A stretch of DNA of 64,000 nt from Anoxybacteroides tepidamans (GCF_014201465.1 NZ_JACHEP010000002.1:62001-126000); one strand, 5' to 3'; positions 1 to 8,703 are shown, counted from the stretch's first letter. Translations and numbers: made by a program. The notes: generated from the sequence alone by a model not told the origin.

Positions 1-949
1 GCCAGGCAAGGACGACAGGAGCGAACGCTTCGTTAATTTCGACAAGGTCGATATCGTCAATCGTGAGGTTCGCTTTTTGCAATACTTTTTTCGTCGCTGG
101 AATGACGCCGTCAAGCATATATGTCGGGTCTGAGCCGATGACCGTTTGCGCGACAATTTTTGCTTTCGGCTTCAAGCCGAGGCGAAGCGCTGTTTCGCGC
201 TCCATCAGTAGCGCCGCCGCAGCACCGTCGCTCATTTGACTTGCGTTTCCAGCCGTAATTTTTCCGTTTTGTTTAAAGACCGGCTTCAATGTCGCCAACG
301 CTTCAAGCGATGTATCTTGGCGCGGCCCTTCATCCGCTGTCACGATGATTTCGTTTCCGTCTTGGTCTAGCCCTTTTACCGGCACGATTTCTCGCTCGAA
401 GCGACCCTCTGCTTGCGCCCGAAGCGCCCGTTGATGGCTTTCATACGCATATTCGTCTAACTGTTCTCTTGTCAATCCATATTTTTCAGCAATCAGTTCG
501 GCAGAAACGCCTTGGTGAACGAATTCGTACTTTTCATGAAGCGACGGTGGAATCGTTCGCTCGTTCCCGTCACTTAAAATCGGCACTTTCGTCATGCTTT
601 CTACACCAGCCGCAATCGTAATGTTCATATCACCTGATTTAATTTCTTGCGCAGCGAAATGAATCGCTTGCTGGCCGGAGCCGCACATCCGGTTGATTTG
701 CACCGCCGGTACCTCCACCGGAAAGCCTGCTTCTAATGCCGCTAACCGGCCAATATTATAGCCTTGCTCGCCAATCGGCGTCACGCATCCCATCACAATA
801 TCTTCGACCAGCTGTTTTTCAATCCCCGCTCGTCTGACGACTTCATCGAGCGCCACAGCTGCTAAGTGAACAGGATGTTTATCGCGAAACACCCCGTTTC
901 GCTTGCCGACAGGAGTGCGCACTGCTTCGACAATAACGACTTCTCGCAT
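1..949 (-). CDS. acetyl-CoA acyltransferase (thiolase), 3' end cut by window edge
   Basis: Thiolase, the last step of beta-oxidation (3-ketoacyl-CoA + CoA to acetyl-CoA and a shortened acyl-CoA), or the reverse condensation. The frame opens at ATG 949 behind an AAGGGG ribosome site and stays open for 316 codons to the left edge, so the C-terminus with the GHP and CxG active-site motifs is outside the window. The nucleophilic cysteine is visible at about residue 89 in NRMCGSGQQA, and the NEAFA motif lies close to the edge. It starts 14 bases after the 3-hydroxyacyl-CoA dehydrogenase stop and is the distal visible gene of the acyl-CoA operon. The family is certain; chain-length specificity cannot be read. 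Confidence 0.93.
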   Translation of the reverse strand, partial: MREVVIVEAVRTPVGKRNGVFRDKHPVHLAAVALDEVVRRAGIEKQLVEDIVMGCVTPIGEQGYNIGRLAALEAGFPVEVPAVQINRMCGSGQQAIHFAAQEIKSGDMNITIAAGVESMTKVPILSDGNERTIPPSLHEKYEFVHQGVSAELIAEKYGLTREQLDEYAYESHQRALRAQAEGRFEREIVPVKGLDQDGNEIIVTADEGPRQDTSLEALATLKPVFKQNGKITAGNASQMSDGAAAALLMERETALRLGLKPKAKIVAQTVIGSDPTYMLDGVIPATKKVLQKANLTIDDIDLVEINEAFAPVVLAW

Positions 950-963
950 TTCTTCCCCTTCTT

Positions 964-1809
964 TCATTGATATGTGTAGAATCCTTTGCCTGTTTTTCGT
1001 CCAAGATGTCCCGCCTCGACAAGTTTACGAAGCGTTTGTGGTGGGCGGAACCGGTCGCCATATGCTTCTGTCATGTTTTCACTGACAAATAGCATCGTAT
1101 CTAACCCGACTAAATCGGCAAGTTCAAACGGTCCCATCGGGTAATTAAGCCCGAGGCGAATCGCTTTGTCAATATGTTCGGCAGAAGCCACCCCTTCTTC
1201 GTACATGCGGATACATTCAATCATATGAGCCGCGAGCGCCCTTGTTGTCACAAACCCTTGCATATCTTTCACGACGACCGTTTCTTTGCCAATTTCTTCG
1301 GACAGTTGTTGAATCGCTTCAATCGTCTGCTCGGACGTCGCCACTCCTTTGACGATCTCAATGAGCTTCATGACTGGCGCCGGGTTAAACCAATGCATGC
1401 CGACGACTTGGCTCGGACGTTTGGTCGCTGCGGCAATCGCCGTGACGCTTAATTCCGACGTATTCGTTGCTAAAATCGTCTCTTGTTTCGTATAGTGATC
1501 GAGCTGTTCAAACACTTGTTTTTTGAGCGGCAAATGTTCTGGAACTGCTTCAATGACAATATCGGCATCTTTCACCGTTTCTTGTAAATTTGTTTCGGTT
1601 TGTATGCGGGAAAGGACATTCGTTGCTTCTTGTTCCGATAATTTGCCTGCTTTGACAAAACGGGCAAGGCTTTTTTGAATCGACCGCATTCCTTTTTCTA
1701 ACGCCGCTTCAGAAATGTCGTATAAATAAACGGTTTTACCGCCCATCGCTAGCGACTGGGCGATGCCGCTTCCCATTAAGCCAGCACCGATAACGGCAAT
1801 TGTTTGCAT
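964..1809 (-). CDS. 3-hydroxybutyryl/3-hydroxyacyl-CoA dehydrogenase
   Basis: NAD-dependent oxidation of 3-hydroxyacyl-CoA to 3-ketoacyl-CoA. At 281 residues it has the length of the short single-function (PaaH/Hbd, FadB2-like) family. The N-terminal Rossmann motif GAGLMGSGIA (residues 8-17) is intact, HWFNPAP contains the conserved active-site His region, and the C-terminal domain ends in GRKTGKGFYTYQ, typical of the family. An AGGGGG ribosome site precedes the ATG. It sits 11 bases after the upstream acyl-CoA ligase stop and 14 bases before the thiolase, so the two consecutive oxidation and thiolysis steps are co-transcribed. Confidence 0.95.
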   Translation of the reverse strand: MQTIAVIGAGLMGSGIAQSLAMGGKTVYLYDISEAALEKGMRSIQKSLARFVKAGKLSEQEATNVLSRIQTETNLQETVKDADIVIEAVPEHLPLKKQVFEQLDHYTKQETILATNTSELSVTAIAAATKRPSQVVGMHWFNPAPVMKLIEIVKGVATSEQTIEAIQQLSEEIGKETVVVKDMQGFVTTRALAAHMIECIRMYEEGVASAEHIDKAIRLGLNYPMGPFELADLVGLDTMLFVSENMTEAYGDRFRPPQTLRKLVEAGHLGRKTGKGFYTYQ

Positions 1810-1820
1810 CGCTACTCCCC

Positions 1821-3428
1821 CTATTGAACATTCGCAAAATAATCACGCAATTGTTCACGCAATTTCATTTTCAAAAATTTTCCGACACTTGTTTTCGGAA
1901 TTTCGTTCATAAAGACGATTTCATCTGGCAGCCACCATTTCGCAAATTGCGGACGTAAAAAGTCGTATAGTTCCTCTTTTGTCACACTTTTTCCTTCTTT
2001 CACTACAACGCAAGCGACCGGGCGCTCTTGCCACTGCGGGTGCGGTACGGCAACAACAGCCGCTTCAAATACCGCTTCATGCGCCATAAGCGCATTTTCT
2101 AAATCGACAGATGAAATCCACTCCCCGCCACTTTTAATGACGTCTTTTGTACGGTCGACGATTTTAATAAATCCTTCCTCATCAACCGTTACGACATCGC
2201 CTGTATATAACCAGCCGTCGCGGAACGCCTCTTTGCTTCGTTCGTCGTTATAATATTCGTCGGCAATCCACGGGCCGCGCAAGCATAGTTCGCCCATCTC
2301 CGTTCCATTCCACGCTACTTCGCCGTCTTTGCCGATCACTTTCATTTCTACCCCTGGGACAAGAAAGCCTTGTTTCGCGCGAATATCCAACTTTTCTTCG
2401 TTCGACACGTGCTGCTGGTAGCTTTTTAGGCGCGAAAGGACGACTAACGGGCTCGTTTCCGTCATGCCGTAAGCGTGTATAAACGGGATGCCGTATTTCT
2501 CTTCAAAGGCACGAATCATTCCTTTTGGCGCTGCCGAACCGCCGCATAAAATGCGCGTCACACTGCTTAAATCGTACGATCCTTTCTCCAATTCATTCAA
2601 CAAGCCGAGCCAAACGGTCGGCACACCGGCCGCAAGCGTCACCTTTTCCGACTCCATCATTTCCGCCAAGATTTTCGGCGTAAACGCCGCTCCCGGCATC
2701 ACTAACGTCGTGCCAAACCAAACGGCGGCAAACGGCAAGCCCCACGCATTCGCATGAAACATCGGCACGACCGACATGGCCACATCGGATTCCGACAATG
2801 CTGCGCTATCGGCAAGCCCTAGCGCCATGCTGTGGAGGACAATTCCTCGATGGGAATATAAAACACCCTTAGGATTTCCGGTTGTCGCAGACGTATAGCA
2901 CATGCCAGCAGGGCTATGTTCATCGATGTCTTTGACAAACGAAATCGGCTCCGCTTGTTGTAACAATTCCTCATAATGATAAACCGGTGCCAGCGTCGTC
3001 TCTGGAAGCGTCGGTTCATCGGTCATAATGATAAACGCTTCGACGTTTATCTCGTCTTTCACCCGTTCAATAAGTGGCAATAAGTCGTCGTCAATCAATA
3101 GCACGCGATCGTTTGCGTGGTTAATAATGTAAGCGATATGTTGCGGTGACAGGCGAATGTTGATCGTATGCAACACCGCCCCGATTCCCGGAATGGCAAA
3201 ATACGCTTCTAAATGACGGTGGTGATTCCACGCAAACGTACCGACCCGGTCCCCGATGTTTACGCCAAGTTTTTGCAAGGCGCCAGCGAGCTTTCGTGTG
3301 CGCTCGCCGATTTCTTTATACGTATGGCGGACAAGCCCTTTCTTCATCCGCGAAATGACTTGTTTTTTCGGAAAAAACATTTCGGCCCGTTCAAGCATTG
3401 TCGCAATATTTAATGGAACGTTCATCAT
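1821..3428 (-). CDS. AMP-forming acyl-CoA synthetase (medium/long-chain type)
   Basis: Adenylate-forming ligase that activates a carboxylic acid with ATP and CoA. The P-loop-like motif is YTSATTGNPKG. The later motifs HAYGMTE, YTGDV and the C-terminal lysine motif TSVGKFLKMKLRE are all present, so both the AMP-binding and the mobile C-terminal domains are complete. I place the start at ATG 3428, nine bases after a strong GGAGGAG; a GTG two codons upstream is too close to that site. The first bases overlap the 3' end of the CoA-transferase gene, suggesting translational coupling. It is the second acyl-CoA ligase of the operon. The substrate is unknown. Confidence 0.92.
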   Translation of the reverse strand: MMNVPLNIATMLERAEMFFPKKQVISRMKKGLVRHTYKEIGERTRKLAGALQKLGVNIGDRVGTFAWNHHRHLEAYFAIPGIGAVLHTINIRLSPQHIAYIINHANDRVLLIDDDLLPLIERVKDEINVEAFIIMTDEPTLPETTLAPVYHYEELLQQAEPISFVKDIDEHSPAGMCYTSATTGNPKGVLYSHRGIVLHSMALGLADSAALSESDVAMSVVPMFHANAWGLPFAAVWFGTTLVMPGAAFTPKILAEMMESEKVTLAAGVPTVWLGLLNELEKGSYDLSSVTRILCGGSAAPKGMIRAFEEKYGIPFIHAYGMTETSPLVVLSRLKSYQQHVSNEEKLDIRAKQGFLVPGVEMKVIGKDGEVAWNGTEMGELCLRGPWIADEYYNDERSKEAFRDGWLYTGDVVTVDEEGFIKIVDRTKDVIKSGGEWISSVDLENALMAHEAVFEAAVVAVPHPQWQERPVACVVVKEGKSVTKEELYDFLRPQFAKWWLPDEIVFMNEIPKTSVGKFLKMKLREQLRDYFANVQ

Positions 3429-4494
3429 TTGCACTCACTCCTCCATGTTCGTTTAGCTTTGGTGCTCGTGTACGTCTGGTAAAAAAATGTTCGTCGTAGC
3501 GGGTCGCTACTTCGATTCGGTCGTTGTCGATATGAATCATTTTTCGGTACATATCGCTTGCAAACCATGTTTTCGCTTCATCCGTTTCTAACACCGGCGC
3601 TAAACAACAATCGACTCGTTCACTAAATTCAATCCACTGTTGCAGCGTTTTCGAGCGAAACCAATGGGTAAGCTCTTGAAATACAGGGTTGTCTTCGCGA
3701 GCAGCAGACATATGCCCATCGAGCCACTCCGGCTTGCCGGCTGCGAGACAAAAGTTTCGCCAAAAGTGCGGCTCAAGCGCAGCTAGCGAAACGTACCGCC
3801 CGTCTTTTGTTTCATACAGATGATACGAAACGATCGTGCCAGCTAATACAGAAATGCCGTTTTTTTGTCCGGTATGATGCTCGAGCACAATATGGTTCGT
3901 CATTATCGAAAGCAAGCCATCGACGAGCGAAAGGTCAATGTATCTCCCTTTACCCGTTCGCTCGCGAGCGTATAGCGCAGCGACAATTTGTTCAACGGCA
4001 TGGATGCTACCGATTAAATCAGCAAGCGTAATCGCCGGATGAACGGGGCGGCCGCTTTGATCTTTTAGTTGCGCTAGCACACCTGTTATCGCCATATAAT
4101 TTAAATCGTGGCTTCCTAACGATGCATACCGGCTATGCTGACCGTAGCCGCTGATCGAACAGTAAACGATCGACGGGTTGAGGGCATACACATCTTCGTA
4201 GCTTAACCCGAGCCGCTTCATCACCCCCGGACGGAAGCTTTCGATCACGACGTCCGCTTGGCAGATGAGCTGCTGAACCGCTTGGAAGTCTTGCGCGTTT
4301 TTTAAATCTAAAGCAATGCTTCGCTTATTTTTGTTGTTCGCTTCAAAAATGCAATCGTCGGCAAGCTTCCGCATCATATCCCCTGTTTTCGGCTCAATTT
4401 TCACGACTTCGGCGCCTAAATCGGCTAAACGGAGGCTGGCAAATGGACCAGGGAGATAATGGGAAAAATCGATGACTTTTACTCCTTCTAACAA
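3391..4494 (-). CDS. class III (CaiB/BaiF) CoA-transferase
   Basis: Family III CoA-transferase, which moves CoA between acyl groups through an aspartyl-CoA intermediate. The catalytic Asp is most likely D192 in IDLSLVDGLL, placed as in formyl-CoA transferase after the TGKG-Y motif. The N-terminus LEGVKVIDFSHYLPGPFAS and the segment VVKIEPKTGDMMR are typical. The start is TTG 4494, eight bases after AAGGGG; no in-frame ATG fits. The 3' end overlaps the next ligase gene by 38 bases. Its position inside a beta-oxidation-like operon suggests it activates or recycles a short or branched acid, which is an inference. Confidence 0.9.
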   Translation of the reverse strand: MLEGVKVIDFSHYLPGPFASLRLADLGAEVVKIEPKTGDMMRKLADDCIFEANNKNKRSIALDLKNAQDFQAVQQLICQADVVIESFRPGVMKRLGLSYEDVYALNPSIVYCSISGYGQHSRYASLGSHDLNYMAITGVLAQLKDQSGRPVHPAITLADLIGSIHAVEQIVAALYARERTGKGRYIDLSLVDGLLSIMTNHIVLEHHTGQKNGISVLAGTIVSYHLYETKDGRYVSLAALEPHFWRNFCLAAGKPEWLDGHMSAAREDNPVFQELTHWFRSKTLQQWIEFSERVDCCLAPVLETDEAKTWFASDMYRKMIHIDNDRIEVATRYDEHFFTRRTRAPKLNEHGGVSANDERSIKYCDNA

Positions 4495-4509
4495 ACGGCC
4501 ATCCCCTTT

Positions 4510-5658
4510 CTATATGAGATCAAGGCTTTTTGCAATGATCGTTTTCATAATCTCATTCGTTCCGGCATAAATCGCGCTAACTGGGATGTCGCGGTAGCGT
4601 CTTGCAATCTCGTATTCTTCCATATAGCCATAGCCGCCATGAAGTTGCATTCCCTCTGCCGCTATACGTTTGGCCATTTCTGTAATCCACCATTTCGCCA
4701 TCGATACGTTTGTCACGACATCCTTCCCGTCCATATGTTGTTGAATAACATCATCGAGAAACGTTCGGCCTAATGCGATTTCCGTAGCCATCTCTGCAAG
4801 CCGGAATTGGACGGTTTGAAATTGGCTAATTGTTTTTCCAAATGCCGACCGGCTTTTTACATATTTTTTCGTGAGATCAAACATCACTTCTGCAGCCGTT
4901 TGCGCGGCAATCGCGACAATAAGCCGCTCTTGCTGCAATTTTTCCATTAAATAGTAAAACCCTTTTCCTTCTTCACCGAGCAAGTTTTCCGCCGGAACTT
5001 TCGCATCGGCAAAAAACAGTTCGGCCGTATCTTGGGCGTGGAGCCCGACTTTTTCGAGTTTCCGGCCGCGCGTAAATCCAAGCGTCCCTCTTTCGACGAC
5101 AAGCAGGCTGATCCCTTTATGCGGCGGATTCGCACTCGGGTTCGTTTTGCAGACGACAATGACTAAATCGGCATGAATGCCGTTTGTAATAAACGTTTTT
5201 TGCCCGTTGACGATGTAGTAGTCGCCATGTTTCACCGCCGTTGTTTTGATGCCCGCCAAATCAGAGCCTGCCCCCGGTTCCGTCATCGCAATGGCGCTAA
5301 TAATTTCTCCGGATACACATTTCGGCAACCATTTTTTCTTTTGTTCTTCTGTTCCGTAAGAGGCGATGTACGGGACGACGATGTCGTTATGCAAGCCGAT
5401 GCCGACAAGGCTTGCCCCGACTTTTTCCAACTCTTCATTCATCACAACCGAATAGCCGAAATCAGCGCCAAACCCACCGTACACTTCATCAACCCATGGG
5501 CAAAGGAACCCGTTCTTCCCCATTTTCCGCCAAAATTCACGCGGAATGATTCCTTGCTTTTCCCACTCTGCATAATACGGGTAAGCTTCTTTTTCTAAAA
5601 ATTTGCGGAAAGCATCACGGAACATGTGATGCTCTTCGCGTAAATAAGTTGCTGCCAT
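4510..5658 (-). CDS. acyl-CoA dehydrogenase, long-chain/isovaleryl-type
   Basis: FAD-dependent alpha,beta-dehydrogenation of an acyl-CoA, passing electrons to ETF. It has 382 residues with the usual three-domain layout: the AMTEPGAGSD flavin motif near residue 125, KTFITNG at 154, and a helical C-terminus. The medium-chain catalytic Glu motif (YEGT) reads YAGT here. The base is instead probably E244 in LQQERL, the position used by long-chain and isovaleryl-CoA dehydrogenases, so the enzyme is not expected to be dead. ATG 5658 follows GAGGGTG. It lies 12 bases downstream of the first ligase gene. Confidence 0.94.
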   Translation of the reverse strand: MAATYLREEHHMFRDAFRKFLEKEAYPYYAEWEKQGIIPREFWRKMGKNGFLCPWVDEVYGGFGADFGYSVVMNEELEKVGASLVGIGLHNDIVVPYIASYGTEEQKKKWLPKCVSGEIISAIAMTEPGAGSDLAGIKTTAVKHGDYYIVNGQKTFITNGIHADLVIVVCKTNPSANPPHKGISLLVVERGTLGFTRGRKLEKVGLHAQDTAELFFADAKVPAENLLGEEGKGFYYLMEKLQQERLIVAIAAQTAAEVMFDLTKKYVKSRSAFGKTISQFQTVQFRLAEMATEIALGRTFLDDVIQQHMDGKDVVTNVSMAKWWITEMAKRIAAEGMQLHGGYGYMEEYEIARRYRDIPVSAIYAGTNEIMKTIIAKSLDLI

Positions 5659-5670
5659 CTTCTCACCCTC

Positions 5671-7230
5671 TTACGACTGCGTTGCTTTTTTCATTTGTTC
5701 GCGAAGCAGAAATTTCTGAATTTTTCCGCTTGCATTCCGCGGCAATGCGTCGACAAAATAATACGCACGTGGCCGTTTGTACGGGGCAAGCCGGTCGCTG
5801 TTTTTGCAAAACTGATCAAGTTCTTCGGCGGTGACGTTCGAATCTTTTTTGACGACAAACGCCACAACTTTTTCGCCCCACATTTCATCTGGCTCTCCAA
5901 GAACAGCCACATCAAGCACTCCTTTATGTTCATATAACACATCTTCCACTTCACGCGGGTACACGTTTTCACCGCCGCTAATAATCATGTCATCGACGCG
6001 GTCAGCGACGTATAAATAGCCGTCTTCATCCATATAGCCTAAATCGCCGGAGTGGTACCATCCTTTGTACAACGCTTTTTCTGTCGCTTCTTCGCGGTTG
6101 TAATAGCCGATCATCATGCACGGACCTTTGACGATAATTTCGCCGACTTGCCCCGGTGGCAGGATGTCGTCTGGATCGGACGGACCGTCTTCCCGCGGTT
6201 TTACGATGCGAATTTCATGGTTTAAGCAAGCGCGCCCAGCCGATCCGGCTTTTGTTAATTGCTCGTCTTCGTATAAGAAAGTCACAGCTGGCCCCATTTC
6301 CGTCATGCCATACGCTTGGATTAAGTCAATGCCTAACCGCTCTTTGCATTCTTTCACAAGCACTGGCGCCATCGGAGCCGCCCCATATAGACCGATACGA
6401 AGCGACGATAAATCATAATCCGACAGCTTTTCTTGCAAGAGCATATTCCACATCGTCGGCGCGGCGAATAATACGGTAATTCGCTCTTGTTCGATGACGT
6501 TTAATACTTGTTTCGGGTCGAAATGATGAACAATAACATTTGTTGCGCCAGCGTGAACGCGCGGAAGGAAACAACAATGCAATTCAGCACAATGAAACAT
6601 TGGCGCAGTGACAAGCCCTCGTTCCGTATCACGAATGCGCATGACCGAGTTGCAAATCAAACTTTGTTCGATCATGTCGCGGTGCCGATGCATCACCCCT
6701 TTTGGCCGTCCGGTTGTCCCGCTTGTGTACATAATCGCATATAAATCATTTTCTGATACATCAATGTGTGGAAGTTCGGCTGAAGCTGCTTGGATGCGTT
6801 CATAGTAATGCACTGCATAAGCTGGCGGATCTGCATCAATATACCAAAATGAAATGTGAGGAAATTTATGGTGAATATTCGCTATTTGTGGTTCGACCGC
6901 TTTTTCAAATAAAACGATTTTCGGGGATGCATCCGTTAAAATGTAAGCGATTTCTTGCGATTTCAAGCGAAAATTAATCGGGTTGAATACCGCGCCAATT
7001 TTCGCACAGGCAAAAAAGGCCGTGGCTAATTCGGCCGTATTAAACAACACGGTTGAAACTCGATCACCTTTTCTTACCCCCATCTTAATAAAAGCGTTTG
7101 CAAGAACGTTCACTTCCTGCTCCCACTGTTCATACGTGTACCGAAGCCCTGTCCGGATATCGACAAGCGCTTCTTTTTTCGGAAATTTTCTTACCGTTTG
7201 TGCAAACACTTCGCCAATCGTCATATACAA
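5671..7230 (-). CDS. AMP-forming acyl-CoA synthetase, first gene of the acyl-CoA operon
   Basis: Fatty-acid or other acyl-CoA ligase of the ANL superfamily, 519 residues. The nucleotide loop YTSGTTGRPKG, the AYGMTE motif, YHSGDLG and the C-terminal NASGKIQKFLLRE lysine motif are all present. I keep the TTG start at 7230 because GGAGGG (7238-7243) ends seven bases upstream. The in-frame ATG two codons later would leave 13 bases. It heads an operon running ligase, acyl-CoA dehydrogenase, CoA-transferase, ligase, hydroxyacyl-CoA dehydrogenase, thiolase. The 110-base A/T-rich upstream region probably holds the promoter, but I cannot assign convincing boxes. Confidence 0.92.
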   Translation of the reverse strand: MYMTIGEVFAQTVRKFPKKEALVDIRTGLRYTYEQWEQEVNVLANAFIKMGVRKGDRVSTVLFNTAELATAFFACAKIGAVFNPINFRLKSQEIAYILTDASPKIVLFEKAVEPQIANIHHKFPHISFWYIDADPPAYAVHYYERIQAASAELPHIDVSENDLYAIMYTSGTTGRPKGVMHRHRDMIEQSLICNSVMRIRDTERGLVTAPMFHCAELHCCFLPRVHAGATNVIVHHFDPKQVLNVIEQERITVLFAAPTMWNMLLQEKLSDYDLSSLRIGLYGAAPMAPVLVKECKERLGIDLIQAYGMTEMGPAVTFLYEDEQLTKAGSAGRACLNHEIRIVKPREDGPSDPDDILPPGQVGEIIVKGPCMMIGYYNREEATEKALYKGWYHSGDLGYMDEDGYLYVADRVDDMIISGGENVYPREVEDVLYEHKGVLDVAVLGEPDEMWGEKVVAFVVKKDSNVTAEELDQFCKNSDRLAPYKRPRAYYFVDALPRNASGKIQKFLLREQMKKATQS

Positions 7231-7340
7231 AGCAAGCCCTCCTTTAATATTTTATTCAAATAATTCTAAAAATAATGTATATTCTGTTCTTTTTCATTAC
7301 ATTCTACATCGTTTCGTAAAAACCCTTCTTCAAATAAAAG

Positions 7341-7370
7341 AAAAAATAAGGAAGGGAACACCTTCCTTTA
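7341..7370 (-). terminator. Rho-independent terminator of spoVK
   Basis: An 8-bp perfect stem (7348-7355 with 7361-7368, 5-base loop) is followed on the minus strand by a run of six Ts. The right arm overlaps the spoVK stop codon (7368-7370). Confidence 0.85.
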
Positions 7371-8300
7371 CAGTCCGATGATTAAATCGCGGTCGCGGAT
7401 GAGCGTCAATTCTTTTTTATCATAACGTCCTTCATAAAGCAGACGGACCGCCTGCTTGCGAATCGCTTTTTCAATTAAGTTGCGAATATAGCGTCCGTTG
7501 CTGAATTTTTTTTCTTTTTTTGTTTCAAGCAACTCTTCAATGTGATAGTATAACTTTCGCTCCGCCTCCAATGTAAACTCGTATTCACGCTCCCGCAACA
7601 TTTGTTTGGCGATTTTGATTAGTTCGTCAACTGTATAATCAGGAAATTCAATGATTAATGGAAAGCGGGACGGCAACCCTGGATTTAGCGAAAGAAAATA
7701 GTCCATTTCCGCCGGATAGCCCGCTAAAATGACAACTAAATCTTCACAATGATCTTCCATTCCTTTTACTAATGTATCAATCGCCTCTTTCCCAAAATCT
7801 TTCTCGCCGCCGCGCGCTAATGAATAGGCTTCATCAATAAATAAAATGCCGCCGCGCGCTTTTTTAATCAAGTCGCGCGTTTTGTTGGCTGTATGGCCGA
7901 TGTACTCGCCGACTAAGTCGGCCCGCTCCGCTTCGATAAAATGCCCTTTGGATAATACGTTCATTTCAAAAAATAGTTTTCCTAATAAGCGGGCTACCGT
8001 TGTTTTTCCTGTTCCTGGATTTCCTTTAAAAATCATATGAAGGGCTTGCTTATTCGATTTTAATCCGTTTTCTTTTCTCATTTTATTGATATATAGCCAC
8101 GCATAAACTTCTTTCACAATTTTTTTGACGTTTTCGAGCCCAATCAGCTGATCGAATTCTTTTTGAATATTTTTTAATATAGCATGCTGTTCGTAGTCGA
8201 TTCCTTCGCTGCGCTCCTCTTTTGCTAAATGGTTCATATGTTTCGAGTTTAAAACAATGTTAATTTGGCCTTTTGCTTTATTCATCGTTACTTCTGACAA
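7368..8300 (-). CDS. spoVK: stage V sporulation protein K, CbbX-type AAA+ ATPase
   Basis: Mother-cell AAA+ ATPase needed for spore maturation in B. subtilis. Walker A GNPGTGKTT is at about residues 93-101 and Walker B ILFIDEAYS at about 152-160. The sequence closely follows B. subtilis SpoVK through the FKGNPGTGKTTVARL and EAERADLVGEYIGH blocks. The start is TTG 8300, seven bases after GAGGTG; the in-frame ATG at 8285 would be 22 bases from that site. As in B. subtilis it follows hfq, but a MITE-like insertion now separates the two, and hfq has its own terminator. Length is 310 residues against about 322 in B. subtilis. Confidence 0.95.
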   Translation of the reverse strand: MSEVTMNKAKGQINIVLNSKHMNHLAKEERSEGIDYEQHAILKNIQKEFDQLIGLENVKKIVKEVYAWLYINKMRKENGLKSNKQALHMIFKGNPGTGKTTVARLLGKLFFEMNVLSKGHFIEAERADLVGEYIGHTANKTRDLIKKARGGILFIDEAYSLARGGEKDFGKEAIDTLVKGMEDHCEDLVVILAGYPAEMDYFLSLNPGLPSRFPLIIEFPDYTVDELIKIAKQMLREREYEFTLEAERKLYYHIEELLETKKEKKFSNGRYIRNLIEKAIRKQAVRLLYEGRYDKKELTLIRDRDLIIGL

Positions 8301-8423
8301 CGATTGTCACCTCGCTTTTATGGTGCTTTACTTTTTTCAGTATACGTCTGTTCATCCATCTTTGTGACAAATGCCTATCGGTGTTTCCCAACATCGCGCG
8401 CTTTTTTAAGAACGTTTCTTTAA

Positions 8424-8671
8424 CACTAGTGTTGATTATCCATTATTTTACTAAAAAACATAGAATCATATGGCTGACCATAAGCTTTTCTGCCTTTTCC
8501 TCGAACAAGAACGCCGGCGGGCAAATGTCATTTGCCCGCAAAGCGTTCTTTGTTCGAGGAGGGCATGCTGTGCGCATGCCCAGTCGGCAAACGAACCGTT
8601 TGCCGACAACGGCAGAAAAGCTAGGAATAGAGCGATGTCAACTTGTTTTTATTGGTTAATCAACACGCCTG
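8424..8671 (+). mobile_element. MITE-like element, copy A (complete, with target duplication)
   Basis: 248-bp non-coding element between hfq and spoVK. Its ends CACTAGTGTTGATTA and (as reverse complement) CAGGCGTGTTGATTA form a 15-bp terminal inverted repeat with 12 matches. It is flanked by a perfect 9-bp duplication TTTCTTTAA (8415-8423 and 8672-8680). The interior folds into an outer 12-bp stem (8483-8494 with 8611-8622) enclosing three stems: 8499-8514 with 8543-8559, capped by 8517-8527 with 8529-8539; 8561-8568 with 8574-8581; and 8583-8593 with 8597-8607. No credible protein is encoded. It accounts for most of the 455-base gap between hfq and spoVK. Confidence 0.85.
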
Positions 8672-8703
8672 TTTCTTTAATATTGTATTCGCCTTTTTTA
8701 CCG

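Noticed and set aside
7252-7263. TTATTCAAATAA upstream of the acyl-CoA operon as a FadR-type operator
   Set aside because: The arms are only 5 bp in an A/T-rich stretch and do not match the FadR consensus well enough.
8424-8671. CRISPR-like or tRNA-like interpretation of the palindromic repeats
   Set aside because: There are no regularly spaced short repeats with unique spacers, and no CCA end, T-loop or anticodon arm. Inverted ends and target duplications indicate a transposable element.
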